From Carpediemonas membranifera (taxonomy: Eukaryota; Fornicata), in assembly GCA_019828565.1 (NCBI GenBank), contig JAHDYR010000005.1, positions 62,001 to 126,000 on the forward strand: a DNA stretch of 64,000 nt, written 5' to 3'. Positions 21,501 through 30,298 of the stretch are shown here, piece after piece (position 1 is the first letter of the stretch; the number at the start of each line of letters is the position of its first letter). Both the position numbers and the translations under genes were made by a program. The notes under the pieces were generated by a model that worked only from the letters and a program-made list of their open reading frames with translations, was not told the DNA's origin and searched no databases.

Positions 21501-23243
21501 CTCGGTTACAACAAGAACATGAATGATGTCCGCAAGCGAGGTAGTATGATCTTGTGCGCCCTTATCAAGGAGGGCATCACCAACATCAGTGAAGGCTTCT
21601 GCTACGTCTCCAACGACGACATTGCCTGGCGAACCATGTCTGTCTTGCCCGTCTGCCTTGTCAGCTGGGGTGATTTCACCCCGCCCCCATTCGTACCCCC
21701 GCCCTCCCCGCCCAAGCAGGTCTCCCTCAAGCCCATGCCCCCGCTAATGGTGGCTGCTCCCGTGGCGAACTTCCCAGTCAGATGGGCATGGAACAACGAC
21801 GGTGGAGCAGAGGACTTCGCCTTGTACGATGAGACTGTGTCCGCAGAGATCGAAGCACACTACCAAGCGTTCACTGCCGGTATCTGCCAGCCAGTGTATA
21901 TTGCTAAGGCCATCACGAGGCTGCGGGATGACATGAAGCAAGATTATTCAGTCGATGTCGGGAGATCGAGTCAGACCAACCTAAAGACGCGATTCACTCG
22001 TAAGATCCGTCGGCAGCATGTTCATGTCTCGCTTGAAGACGAGAACGGCAGCATCTTCATATGGCAGTTTAAGACCGACGACGGCATTTGGACACCGTAC
22101 GACAGCACCATCCAGGGCACACTCCAGCACGCCATTCGTTCCTACGTCAACAACGGCCCTGGCATCGTCGCGCTCTCATTCCCTGGCCGGCCAGAGCAGT
22201 ATCACGTCAACTTCGCCGCAGGTACCCAGCGGAACGCCGATACTGGCACGTCTCGTCTGGTCAGGCGCCATGAGGTGTCTGCCTTTGACTCGACTGTTGC
22301 TGAGATTTTCCCGATGGGTGCGGTTGGTCCCGCGATCACAGATGAACAACTAGTTCGGGCATCCAGGCAAGTTGCGGTGGTCATGGCCACGTTCGGTAAC
22401 GTTTCATATAGCGACGTCCGCATCCACCGGGGCACGACAACAGCGGCAGCGCTAGAGCTGTCTCTATCCGGAATACCGGCAAACCTCTCTGCCGTAACCC
22501 TCGCCTACGCAGCTGTCGAGCTCGCCTCACTAGGGGTCACTGTCACAACCACTGAGTCTCTTGACAACCTCCACCGCCTGCTCACCCCCATGACTGCGGC
22601 TGACTCGGCAGTCGAGGTCAACCAACGGGTCGACCTCCAAGTCCAAGTCGCCCGAGTCCTGCTGCATCGCGTGCCAGGCTTGACCATATATGGCGGTTCT
22701 GTCCGCGATTGGGTGATCAGGGGTGAGGCTCCCAACGATATCGACTGCAAGATCCCCGATGACACCAATATTGAGTCGATATCTGCCGAGCTGACTCGGC
22801 TACCCCAGGTCACGTTCGCTCAATACCTCCAGCCTGGCTCCAAGCCGTCGCACCAGATCCTACTGCAGACAGTGTTTGGGCAGGTTGACATCGACTTTGT
22901 TACGGATACAATCGCCAAGCAGCTGGCGACCAGGCCACCGTTCGTCGAGGCAGATGTGAGTAACTTCGCTGTTTCAGTTGAACGGAACCTTCACCCCAAG
23001 GTTGCGGCGATTCGAGGGAAGCCGTTCGACATGGAAGAGGCGATGGAGCACGCCTTGAACAAGCAGTTCGTTTTCTATATGAGCTATGATGCCTCAGCAA
23101 GCTATTACTGCCGACGCCTGCTGAAGTATGTCAACAAGGGTTGGGAGTGTCTCTCGCCTGTGCCCCAGGAGGCTAAGGACCGCCACGACAGCCTAAAGGA
23201 TATCTGCGGTAGACCCGAATACAATGTCGACTGGGCAGTGTAA
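15588..23243 (+). CDS. Giant La/RRM-DEAH helicase-RING-PARP-WWE-nucleotidyltransferase fusion
   Basis: A single uninterrupted 2551-residue frame. Visible parts in order: La motif (about 12-90, VEHYFSDRNYPRDNFL); RRM-like region (about 108-180); an unassigned region; DEAH helicase with GSGKST at 556-561, DEAH at 650-653, SATI and QRSGRAGR near 861, then an HA2/OB-like tail to about 1160; an RNA-binding-like middle region; a C3HC4 RING starting at Cys1736 and a second Cys/His module (CPHC...CASC...H....C, about 1800-1860) resembling IBR/Rcat; a PARP-like ART with WHGT (His1933) and GPGTY; a proline-rich linker; two WWE domains (about 2062-2140 and 2150-2228); and a class II nucleotidyltransferase head (GGSVRD from 2369, NDIDCKI, then VDIDFV). 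Plant DEAH11/DEAH12 combine a DEAH helicase with RBR, but I know of no protein with this full set. RNA surveillance or antiviral/anti-transposon defence is an inference. Confidence 0.9.
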   Translation: MTDPPAKISAVEKRRARILRTVEHYFSDRNYPRDNFLKSAILEGKGSMDVEIVLSFDRMIALDVQQPEIFEICKGSDVVAFQDSGRRIRRRRPAPLKPRFTQTPDNVVHITGFPTTLDRNAMEDFIADHILTFVRVGSAKPPGSCYLELKSNADMEQVLVDGLTYEGTALTLTRKAEIIRQQAEARKARAEANPVSKRGPATRPAKDAQAETISPSEGALALAEPLPDDLSIGERVLYLVELSAMAFTDFKQVAFTDIFFFNDEFGFDLVGSSSVGVTRRGEAETAVVHLIDGGKITTKTQEHIGQLIVDHLKNSYPNDLIAFKVVSEGTWRGVLITMNRAEPLRVFMGSPNDTRIHVSRALSTVAQGFLGQAVRYLLALVIRAMPTTNTNLLASLVLALLVKAKLISPFTMGEIPEVTAASNGQPDELLSHLGQVLVDSINGHERLLTFSASTVKCSSATSVEVWIDPDAKKSGVSVNGAHLRALKEAMVWLLAQEPEPCCEPTTPARTPARHRKTKIDRPKAHVWNELPILSHRERLIAEIIEKRLIVLVAETGSGKSTQTPQYLAECRKFPGLVACTQPRQFAATSLAERVAVEYEGPQSQPGRAVGYETSARTKRGREMVYLTDECLLRRATADPLLSDISVLVIDEAHERSLNTDIVLGIAKQILEKRQDFWVVIASATIDPTRFFEFFGVDQTHLFQVGGRTYPVTTEHRFDGAKELRQFMRVDPRDVAAVVTQSFEDSDIPFGHALVFMTGQADVTKTCKAIAAATDDSVTVLPLYGSLPPAEQNKVMLFDSDPDRAPGDRMCVVATNMAETSLTISGVTLVVDTGLAKEARFDPQARCTVLETVFISRSSADQRSGRAGRVRPGVCVRMYPPEAISRQSIEPEILRSSLDLVCLRLTSLAQSPLSFPFMDRPTDENLAAAINTITGFELIKITDDEVRITKKGRLFLDLPTEPRFSEVLFQAVESNILGLAADVISLFATGRSIFFVAPEDADTAIKIQRQAQRYKDDAHHLRSVLVGYEKCETKAARAWHAKVNNLNNKTMEMVSGIKKTILEALSRAKWLQPQDTSPKDVLAFSALGHMLASCFPESVCQRMGSDSRVLATGRHGLVSDSSVVSSPFFIALNVTVIGDSRAFFSATSELVTRGMPHSVSTLLEERAFVPAFEADGLSFTGYSHAILDALGMPRKFSGSDPTSLLNPPVSLNLVLRPMFQGSRCVVYSHPSVEETVQDIVQAAVDMRRTELLEGQTPITYQGAQLLFKAGGELVAAAPAPTSIRVSLIEIRESGSDLQIDSVEDLESLLTELLGGEAAFKAAVKECWINQTQTTASVVPQSADDEVKIKEIFATISETASIDRSSITTAEVPFSGLEILVNVRARFPDVTIKRFIANVYAFNLPANLDPTLLRQTIGPMATAATMKPHRKSALVSNATVRLRIPLDSSPESLLALNEKINSAITTKYGSVEGFGYPSGAKPVQASFIVQFKSTTELKAALQSGVMPGATINAVYHCRHPELVDHSLVAVNVTSRFPTAKVKVISPGPAKPGMTQRKEYFSIAGTDLVEASKALKAIKQVDAPVRLQLNAPHTIFFAKKHLVNYSNRQKLQNKCQVSIDVHERTFRNSTDVRSVSVHVYGSSAGKSAFVSEMRRLTDQATACVAFFPLSRRISPRTQYFIRSKAKRRFERCYINFKNDVVHGSLDTGVYTGSECGQAKLMEFFAEEILGDAQGEDHTCCGCDNFANKTLFCCGHRICTSCITCQVEDPRSTLVSCPQCRMPLSIADIRQAFPDTASGEQALVVVARRRATFIKTSSIVCCPHCDAFQRREPHFCTCTNCCDGFCASCGSTDMGHAGLSCDEFKRVSQMAGDFIATVFDQCRSYAYDKWPCDLAKISQVTLNPGLALGCPSMQRFASFIAEREIQLNPANLQLAWHGTDINALAPICNDGFDPARRSGQVHGPGTYTGWTPNVSLGYNKNMNDVRKRGSMILCALIKEGITNISEGFCYVSNDDIAWRTMSVLPVCLVSWGDFTPPPFVPPPSPPKQVSLKPMPPLMVAAPVANFPVRWAWNNDGGAEDFALYDETVSAEIEAHYQAFTAGICQPVYIAKAITRLRDDMKQDYSVDVGRSSQTNLKTRFTRKIRRQHVHVSLEDENGSIFIWQFKTDDGIWTPYDSTIQGTLQHAIRSYVNNGPGIVALSFPGRPEQYHVNFAAGTQRNADTGTSRLVRRHEVSAFDSTVAEIFPMGAVGPAITDEQLVRASRQVAVVMATFGNVSYSDVRIHRGTTTAAALELSLSGIPANLSAVTLAYAAVELASLGVTVTTTESLDNLHRLLTPMTAADSAVEVNQRVDLQVQVARVLLHRVPGLTIYGGSVRDWVIRGEAPNDIDCKIPDDTNIESISAELTRLPQVTFAQYLQPGSKPSHQILLQTVFGQVDIDFVTDTIAKQLATRPPFVEADVSNFAVSVERNLHPKVAAIRGKPFDMEEAMEHALNKQFVFYMSYDASASYYCRRLLKYVNKGWECLSPVPQEAKDRHDSLKDICGRPEYNVDWAV

Positions 23244-23744
23244 AATATTATCAAAATATCAGGACGTAGAGTCAGTGCGTTTTACCTGAACGCCGCAAGC
23301 ACCGAACAAGTGACCAGCAAGCGGGCTGAAACAGAGGACTATGCATCCTACTGGATTCGTAAGCGCAGTGTAGCGCTTTATCTCAACGCTGATGTCCGTA
23401 CAGGCATGCACTGGCGTGTAAGTCACAGCTTGACATCTCTAGATTCATCATTAGCAACCTTCAATTTTAAAAGTCGCCGACTGTTAGTCGACAACAGTCG
23501 AAGTCTCCAATTGATGTATCCCGCCATCAAATAAATATAATTGAGACACCCCTTACCGAGTTCTATAGACCCTATATGGTCGTCCGCCCCTCCTCTTCTG
23601 ACGTTAGTTTTTTCACCATGACCTTGACTTTGCAACTGGGCATAATGGTTCTTTGGTCTCTGTCTTCGCTTCTGTTCTTATTTTAACACTCATTTGTACA
23701 CATTGTGCTCTTCTTATCTTCTATATCTTCTATCTACAGTTAGC
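23244..23744. other. Gap between the fusion gene and the YR retroelement
   Basis: I see no coding sequence. The right part should contain the 3' end of the minus-strand YR element, but no terminal repeat matching its 5' side was found. An 8-bp-stem inverted repeat (CGACTGTT/AACAGTCG) lies at 23478-23500. Confidence 0.4.
23478..23500. repeat. Inverted repeat, 8-bp stem
   Basis: CGACTGTT and AACAGTCG flank a 7-base loop. The position is downstream of the fusion gene and beyond the 3' end of the YR element ORF, so it could be a transcription 3'-end structure or part of the element terminus. Confidence 0.5.
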
Positions 23745-24816
23745 TCAGCTCCATGCGCTTCTGGACAGTCGTATTGCTTCACTGATGTACGTTTGTACTG
23801 AGTCTTGCGCCCGCCATCCCCCCAAGGCTTGCACCACTTCCATTGGAGTTCCAGATTCAACCAGATGTACTGCGGCGCCGCGGCGGAAGGAATGTCCGGT
23901 GGCCTTGAATACTTCCTCGAGGTCCATCATCATTTCGAATCGCGCCCACGGCTCCTGCGCCCCCTTCAACGCGGACCGGCTCTCTCGTAGTGTTGCCTGG
24001 CTATGGGTGTACGAACGCCACAAGGGGCCTTCATCTGGTAGGTTACTCATGTGCATGGCGAGCCACCAGGCTGGTGACCGCAGCTGGTCGTCGGCTGAGG
24101 GAACCAACTTCAGCGTCGCTTCATCCCTTGTCTTTGTGTGTCGTATCGTAATCTCCAGCGCGCCGTCTGCTCCGCCGTGCCTCACATCCTCTGTCTTGAG
24201 TGCCCGGATCTCGCCTGCTCGCGACACTGTCGCAAACGTCACCAGGCCAAAGGCAATTGCCTGAGTGAGGGGCGGGGTCGCGTGTGCCCCGGCTGACCTA
24301 GCCGCAGCCTCCAGCGTCTCACGCCTGATTGGCCAAGCCTTCCCAGTCTTACGTCCGGGCGTTAGCTCGCATCGGCCTGCTAGCCTCGCACCTGCCCTGG
24401 TCAGGGCCCGATGCAACCTTGTCGTCTCAGCGCTCTCGCCCAGTGCCTCCAGTCCCATTCTGATGTTCGCCTCCTTCGTGATGAATGTGTCTCTGGCGAC
24501 GAAGGGGATTTCGGAAAATAGATACAACATCAGTGTGTCTGCCGGCTCAATGGCGTCAAGGAGCTCGGCGAACTCGTGCAACCACTCGCGGTCTGTGAGT
24601 TCCTGCCTTGCTCGGTCCAGCGTCGCCTGTGCCGTGTCCCTGGCCGTCGGGGCAGGGTCGTCCTGAGGTAAGTCACAGTCAGAGTCACAGTCAGAGTCAC
24701 AGTCGGGGTCATGCCGGACTGATGATCGGAAAAACGTGAATTTGGCTGTCTCTGCGGCGATGCGCTGCCTGGTAGATACTTCCTTGTCCATGAGGAGGGG
24801 GTTATTCGTGAGCTGG
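23745..24816 (-). pseudogene. Tyrosine recombinase of the YR retroelement (5' part displaced)
   Basis: The catalytic set is complete: Arg in SRAGEIRAL, Lys in IRHTKTRD, HSFRR in KATGHSFRRGAA, Trp in LGGWRAQD and the nucleophile in VQTYISEA. YR enzymes integrate the circular cDNA of DIRS/Ngaro-type elements without target duplication. The N-terminal side carries a short acidic (Asp-Cys-Asp-Ser) repeat at about 24677-24710, from a 12-bp tandem repeat. The coding frame continues upstream into the LTR of element A at 24817. The original upstream sequence is found at 33571 and beyond, so the gene was cut by that insertion and is not expressible as one protein. Confidence 0.85.
24812..24816. repeat. 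Target-site duplication GCTGG, left copy (element A)
   Basis: GCTGG directly precedes the TGTTG start of the left LTR and is repeated directly after the right LTR at 33567-33571. Confidence 0.9.
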
Positions 24817-24894
24817 TGTTGCCTTGGTGAGGTTACGAAGGATAAAGAACGGAAGCAGTTTAATGGATCAATCAAATGATGTGGGGCCACAACA
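24817..24894 (-). repeat. Element A 3' LTR (78 bp)
   Basis: Starts TGTTG, ends CAACA, and matches 33489-33566 essentially base for base. It is the 3' LTR in element orientation because the integrase-chromodomain ORF ends inside it (stop at 24868-24870). Confidence 0.93.
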
Positions 24895-26351
24895 TCCCGC
24901 TTCTCCCACGATCGGGCGTAGCCCGTGGGCATCAATGTAATCCTCGGCAGGAATGCTGCCCCATAGATCCTCGTCATAGCATTGCCAGGTGTCCTCATCG
25001 GGCTCGTAGCCGCGCCAGCGGATTCGGAATTCGAGAACATCCGGATCGGAGGCGAGGGGACGGTGCTCGACGATGGATTCGACAACATAGAGGTCATCGG
25101 CGTCCATGGAGGCGATCATGGCCAGCTCAGTGTCATCGGCGGTGGTGGCGAATTGACGCAGGCGCCTTAAGTGGACGGTAACGGGACTCTGCTCGTCAAC
25201 GATGCTGACGATCGTATACATGTTGTTGGCGTGACATTGGGACACCTTGAACGGTCCGCGATAGTTTGGAGCGAGCTTGTTGAGCGGGCCCTTAGGCGGA
25301 CAAAGGAGCACGAGCTCTCCAGGGGTGAGCTTGAGTGTCGGCACCTGTTGGTGGGCCAACTCATCGCTCTGGCACTTGTTGGCGGCCTCCCTGATCTGCT
25401 TCAGCCTGGACCTCAGGTCGTTGACGTAGTCGTCCGAGGCGTCGCCAGGCCATTCGTCCTCGTCGAGCAGGCGTGGAAGAAGACTGACCCGAGGCTTGAG
25501 GTGATCGCCGTAGAGGAGAGAGTAGGGTGAGCAGCCGATCGAACGGTGATAGGCGGTGTTGATCAGGAACTGGACTAGGGGGAGCACGCGAGGCCAGTCC
25601 TCCCTCTCACCAAGAGTGGCCATGAGGGTGCGAAGGTGCGACTTGACCTTACCGTTGGCTCTCTCGACTATGCCGTTCTGGTTCGGGGTATACGGGGCTA
25701 TAGTCGTGTGGGTGATCTTCAGAGCGTGGCAGAGACTATCGATCACCTCGTTGACGTACTGGGACCCGTTGTCCGAGTGGATGAGGTAAGGGAGACCGTG
25801 GCGGGAGTAGACACTCGACACGAGGGCGTCCGCGGCCTCAATGGCGGTGGTGGAGGAGCAAGGGACGAGCTCCGTCCATCTCGTGAAGTTGTCGACGATG
25901 ACAATCACGTGTCGGGTCTCGCCGGCAGAGGGTAGGGGCCCTATGCTGTCGATCGAGACTGAGTGGAAAGGCGTATCGGCGTACAGGTGGCCGAGGTTGT
26001 GTGAAACCTTGAGCTTGAGGCGGTACTTGAGGCAGACCGGGCAGCCCTGCACGAACTTGCGGACGTCGCCCTTCATACCAGACCAGCTGTGTCCGGCGTC
26101 GGTGAGCTTGCGGGTTGTGGCCTCGACCCCGAAGTGACCGCTGAGGGAGTTCCCATGCACTGAGGCGATGAGCTCCTCGTGAGACTGGCCCTGAGCAGGG
26201 GCGGCAGCCAGGCACAAGTCAGCCTGCATGGCGCGTGACAGACCGTCGGCGATGCCATTCGCCGGGCCGGGGATGTACTCAACCTCGAACATGAACTCGG
26301 AAAGTCTGTGCTTCCAGCGTTCGACCTTGGCAGAAGAGGACTCGACAAGGA
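24868..26351 (-). pseudogene. Element A: RNase H C-terminus, integrase, chromodomain
   Basis: The frame starts in the remainder of RNase H (FEVEYIPGPANGIADGLSRA). The integrase zinc region follows (HFGVEATTRKL to CPVCLKY), then a core with Asp (VSIDSIGPL), Asp (LIHSDNGSQY) and Glu (NQNGIVERANGK). The C-terminal chromodomain is intact (VVESIVEHRP, FRIRWRGYEPDEDTW). A chromodomain usually steers Ty3-type integration to chromatin marks. The upstream part of RNase H lies on the other side of element B, and removing B joins the two in frame. The integrase itself has no stop or frameshift. Confidence 0.88.
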
Positions 26352-26355
26352 AAGT
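26352..26355. repeat. Target-site duplication AAGT, left copy (element B)
   Basis: AAGT precedes the left LTR of element B and recurs at 30381-30384 after the right LTR. Confidence 0.85.
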
Positions 26356-26437
26356 TGTGATCTTGTCGAGGTTAAAGGTTTCAAAACAAACTGTTTATAG
26401 GGTTCGCACGTGTAGTTGGTACCCTAAACTGCTCACA
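26356..26437 (-). repeat. Element B 3' LTR (82 bp)
   Basis: TGTGA...TCACA ends; the same sequence is at 30299-30380. It lies 9 bp beyond the stop of the integrase-chromodomain ORF. Confidence 0.92.
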
Positions 26438-26445
26438 CTTCCCCT

Positions 26446-27732
26446 CTAAAGGTGCAGCTCCGGGTGAGCCTCGGCATAAATGTCGAGGGCTTCGAGGTCG
26501 CGGACCTCGTGGTACGGGAGCCACTCATCGGCGCCTGGGTAGCCATCCCAGGCGACGAGGAATTCGAGGGTAGACTTCGTGGGGCCACCACGGTGGCGGG
26601 TGATGGCCTCGACTTCGTAGGTGTCGTCGTCAAGGGAGGCGACGGTGATGTCATCGAAGGCCAGGGAGTCGTCGTACTCCACGAGCCGGGAACCGTGATA
26701 CTGGAAGGTGGCGCCGGCAGTGGGGTTGTGTACGGTGTAGATGTCGTGCTCGCGGTCAGTGATCGTGTATGGGCCAACGAGCTTAGTAGACAGCTTGGTG
26801 GGGCGCTTCGAAGGGCGCGTGACAAGCACCTTCGAGCCAATAGGAAGGGGCTCGTCGCCGAAAGCCGGACGTTTCGAGAGGACGTTCTCTTGGTGCTGGC
26901 GTGCTGTCTCAATGAGCTTGGGCTGGGCCTGGAGAACACGGCTAAAGAAGCGGCCGTATTCACTCTTCTCCTCCTCAACGTGGGCGTCGGACGACAGGAA
27001 GGGGGTGACGTTCTGTGAAGCGAACATGAGCTGTGCGGGGGCAATGCCCGTGGTGGCACATATCGTGGTGTTCATGATCCGCTGGACGACTGGGAGGTAA
27101 AGGGACCAGTTGTTAACGTCGCGCAGCTCCTGAGTGATGGTACGTAGGTGTCGTGAGAGCTCGGCGTTAGCTCTTTCGACGAGCCCGTTGGCTCTGGGGT
27201 GGTATGGAAGAGAGACAACGTGTTGGGCGCCGAAGAGCTTAATGAGCTGTTGGAAAGCGGTGGCAAGGTACTGAGAACCGCGATCACTTCGGAAAGAAGA
27301 CGGAGTACCGTAGCGTCCCGTGACGGAGATAAGAGCGCGAAGGGCCTCTGCAGAAGAAGCATCCTTGCATGGGACCAGCTCTACGAAGCGTGTGAAGGTG
27401 TCAATGAAGGTGATAACGTAGCGGCATCCGTTGGAGTCTGCAGGATAAGGCCCGACCGTATCAAACGCCCAGCAGGAGCGTGGGGTGACGCCCATGGTAG
27501 GGCGGAGGCCTGTCTGAAGGCGCTTGGGAAGTCTGGCGTTCTTCTGACATATCGGGCAAGCCTTGATATACTCGGCGACAGCGTTGCTCATTCCACGGAA
27601 GTCAAGGTTTCGTTCCTTAAGGAGGCGGAGTGTAGCCTCTCGGCCGAGGTGTCCCTCGACGGCATTGTGGACAGAGGCTATGATAAGTCGCTGGAGTGTA
27701 GGGGCATTCTCGGGGGTTGGACGATGAAGCAC
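26446..27732 (-). pseudogene. Element B integrase and chromodomain
   Basis: The zinc-binding region (GHLGREATLRLLKERN to CPICQKN) is followed by the integrase core: Asp in CWAFDTVGPY, Asp in FRSDRGSQY (Arg replaces the usual Asn) and Glu in HPRANGLVERANAE. The tail is chromodomain-like (YEVEAITRHRGG, FLVAWDGYPGADEWLPY). The N-terminus overlaps the end of the RT/RNase H frame in a different phase, so the pol polyprotein is broken here. The integrase frame itself is open. Confidence 0.85.
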
Positions 27733-28902
27733 CTGGATATGCCATCAGTGAGGGTGTTGGAGACGCCAGAGATGTGTTCAACGACAAAGTCGAACTCTTG
27801 GAGTCTGAGGTTCCAGCGGACGACCTTGGGTGTGGTAGAACGGCGCATATAAACTAGGTTACGGTGGTCTGTCTGTATAGCGAACGAGTGGCCGAGGAGA
27901 TAGGGGGAGTACTTCTCGACAACCGCGAAGAAGATGCCGAAGGCTTCCTTTTCGATGACAGCCCAGTTGCGCTCTGCGGTGGTGAATGCGTGGCTACAGT
28001 AGGAGACTACGTGTTCAACGCCATCCTTGACGTTGAGGAGCACGCCTCCACAGCCAATGTCGCTAGCATCGGTGCGAACGATAATTGGGGCAGAGTAGTC
28101 CAGGAAGGCTAAACACGGCGTGTGGGCGGCGAGGTTCTTGCTCTCTTCGAAAGCAGTCTGGGCCTCCTTTGTCCATTTCCACCGGACCTTCCCAGAGGTG
28201 AGGGCGTATAGTGGCTGTAGGATCGAGCTGAGGTTGGGGATGAACCTACGGAAATAATTCATCGCTCCACAGAAGGCCCGCGTGGTCTTGATGTCCTTAG
28301 GAGGAGCCATGGCCTGAACGGCCTTGACCCGGGCGGGGGACATGCGGATTCCCTCGGGGGAGATGATATGGCCGAGGTATTCCACCTGCTCAGCGTACAG
28401 ACAGCACTTGCTGGGATGAAGGACGAAGCGATGTTCCTTGAGAACGGCAAGGATCTCAGCTAGGCGTGTAGCTAGTTCGTCCGTGGTTGATGCGTGAATG
28501 ATGATGTCGTCTATGAAGACCTCGCACGTAGTTCCGACAAACTTGGAGAGCAATTGGGTCATGATGGCCTGGAAGGTAGCAGGAGCCGTTTTGACGCCAA
28601 ATGGAACGCGCGTATACTCATAAAAGGCCGGTTGGAGTTGAAAACGCGGTTATCGGAATGGAACTTTCGGACAGTGGGATCTGGTGGTATCCACTAACGA
28701 GATCTAACGTCGCAAAGCAACGTTGGCCTGCGAGATGCGACATCAGCTCTTCTTGGTGTGCAAGTGGGAAACTGACTTGCTTGATGCGATCATTCGCCTG
28801 ACGGTAGTCCACGACGAGGCGGCGGGCACCGCCCTTTTTGGGGACAGTAAAGACGGGTGCAGCCCAGGGGAGAGCGTGAGGGGCGGACGATTCCTTGAGC
28901 AA
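27678..28902 (-). pseudogene. Element B reverse transcriptase and RNase H, frameshifted
   Basis: RT fingers and palm (FTVPKKGGARRLVVDYRQ, FATLDLVSGYHQIPL) lie in one frame down to a stop at about 28618. The rest of RT (EVFIDDIIIHAS), thumb and RNase H (IVRTDASDIGCGGVL, QTDHRNLVY) lie in a second frame that ends at 27678. At least one frameshift near 28600 therefore separates the two halves, and another joins the N-terminal part to the upstream Gag-protease frame. Catalytic FIDD and RNase H acidic residues are present. Confidence 0.85.
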
Positions 28903-30283
28903 GGAGCTCGTTCACCTGGTCATCAACCTCCTGCTGGATTGCAGGGGATAGACGACGCGGCGGTTGAGCAGCCGGTGTGGCGCCCTCAAGCAGCTCTATC
29001 TCCATAGGGGGAACGTCTGCTCCGTCTGGGTGGGGACGGCTGGTGAAGACTTCGGCATACTCATCATAGACGGCTCTGATGGCTGGCGGGAGGGCAGACG
29101 CGGTTGAACCTACGTCAGGGAGCTGCTCTCCTTCATCTAGGCGAGTGACGGGTGCGTGATCCTCATCGATCGTCTCCTCATCGGCCGTTGGGGCCAAGGA
29201 GAGGGAGAGATCTTGGATAGTGGAGTTTGAGAGGATCAGATCCTCCGACATAGAGGGGAGGATGTAGAATGGCCGAATGGAGCGAACGCCATCAATGAGC
29301 ATGGCAAGGAACACAGCTCTCTTGATGAAAACTGGACCGTTCGCGGTATCCAAACGAACGTTAGCGACGGCTGGAAGAGCGCCACGTTGGATAAATGATT
29401 CGGCTATCGTGGGGGAGATGAGGTCAATAGTTGCACCAGTATCAAGTACTGCACAGACCTCTGTGGCAGTACTCTCGTTGATGGGAACATAGAGAGTGGC
29501 TTGGCGACAGATGAGGCCGTCGTGATCAGTGGCGGCCAGATTCGCCTTTTCGCGCTTGACTGGCGGACCCTGGATGGGAGTCTTGCGCACGCCAGAGCGG
29601 AAGAAATCTCTGTGTCCTTGATAGGGACAGTTGGGGCGGATGTGGCCCGTATGGCCACAGCCGTGGCAGGGAGCAGACGATCGTTGGGGTAGTCTAGCCC
29701 CAGCGGCGGCGCCGGGAGTCGGGCGCTTACCAGCTGGCTGGGCCGGTTCCGGCTGCAGGAGCGACTGGAGGTTAAGGAGTTCCTCCAGTTCATCAATGGC
29801 GTGGTCCTGCGCCTCTGCGACGTCATCTGGCTGCTCCATGCGGATACGCTCCGCAAGAGGATCTGGAAGTGCCTGCAGGTATGCCTTCACCATTAGCTTC
29901 TCTGGTGGTGTGACGTCGGCTGTGAACGAGCTCCGGATAGTTTCGAAGCGTTCGATATGGTTGAGAAGCTGTGCAGGCGTTGATAAGGGGCCCGTTCGGG
30001 CGCACCGCAGCGACTTCAGCTTGGCTAGTGCTTGAACGTTACTGCGGGGGCTATAGAATGTTTGGTAGACTGTGTCCAAGACAGTATCCGCCGGAAGATC
30101 GGCCGGATTGTCGTTGAGACGGCGTGTGATGAGAAGAAGAGGCGTAGGATCCATCAGGGCAGTCGGATGGAGAAGAGGATCGTCAAGGCGTTGAGCTCGG
30201 TACGCACGGTAGGACGATCGGAACTTGGTGAACGCCTGTTCTTCTAGTGTTAGTAAGAAAGGTCTTGGTATGTAGTCGGACAT
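28790..30283 (-). pseudogene. Element B Gag-protease
   Basis: The first ATG is at 30283 (MSDYIPRPFLLTLEEQAF), only 15 bases inside the 5' LTR boundary. A helical Gag region is followed by one CCHC knuckle (CHGCGHTGHIRPNC). A retropepsin-like domain then has VLDTGATIDLI as its catalytic motif. The C-terminus reaches the RT leader (PRRLSPAIQQEVDDQVNELL, GIVRPSRSP) and then loses homology where RT continues in another frame. Confidence 0.82.
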
Positions 30284-30298
30284 TAGATGAGTGTACAC

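Noticed and set aside
24677-24710. CRISPR-like direct repeats at 24.68-24.71 kb
   Set aside because: A simple 12-bp coding repeat (Asp-Cys-Asp-Ser) without spacers. No CRISPR array was seen anywhere in the window.
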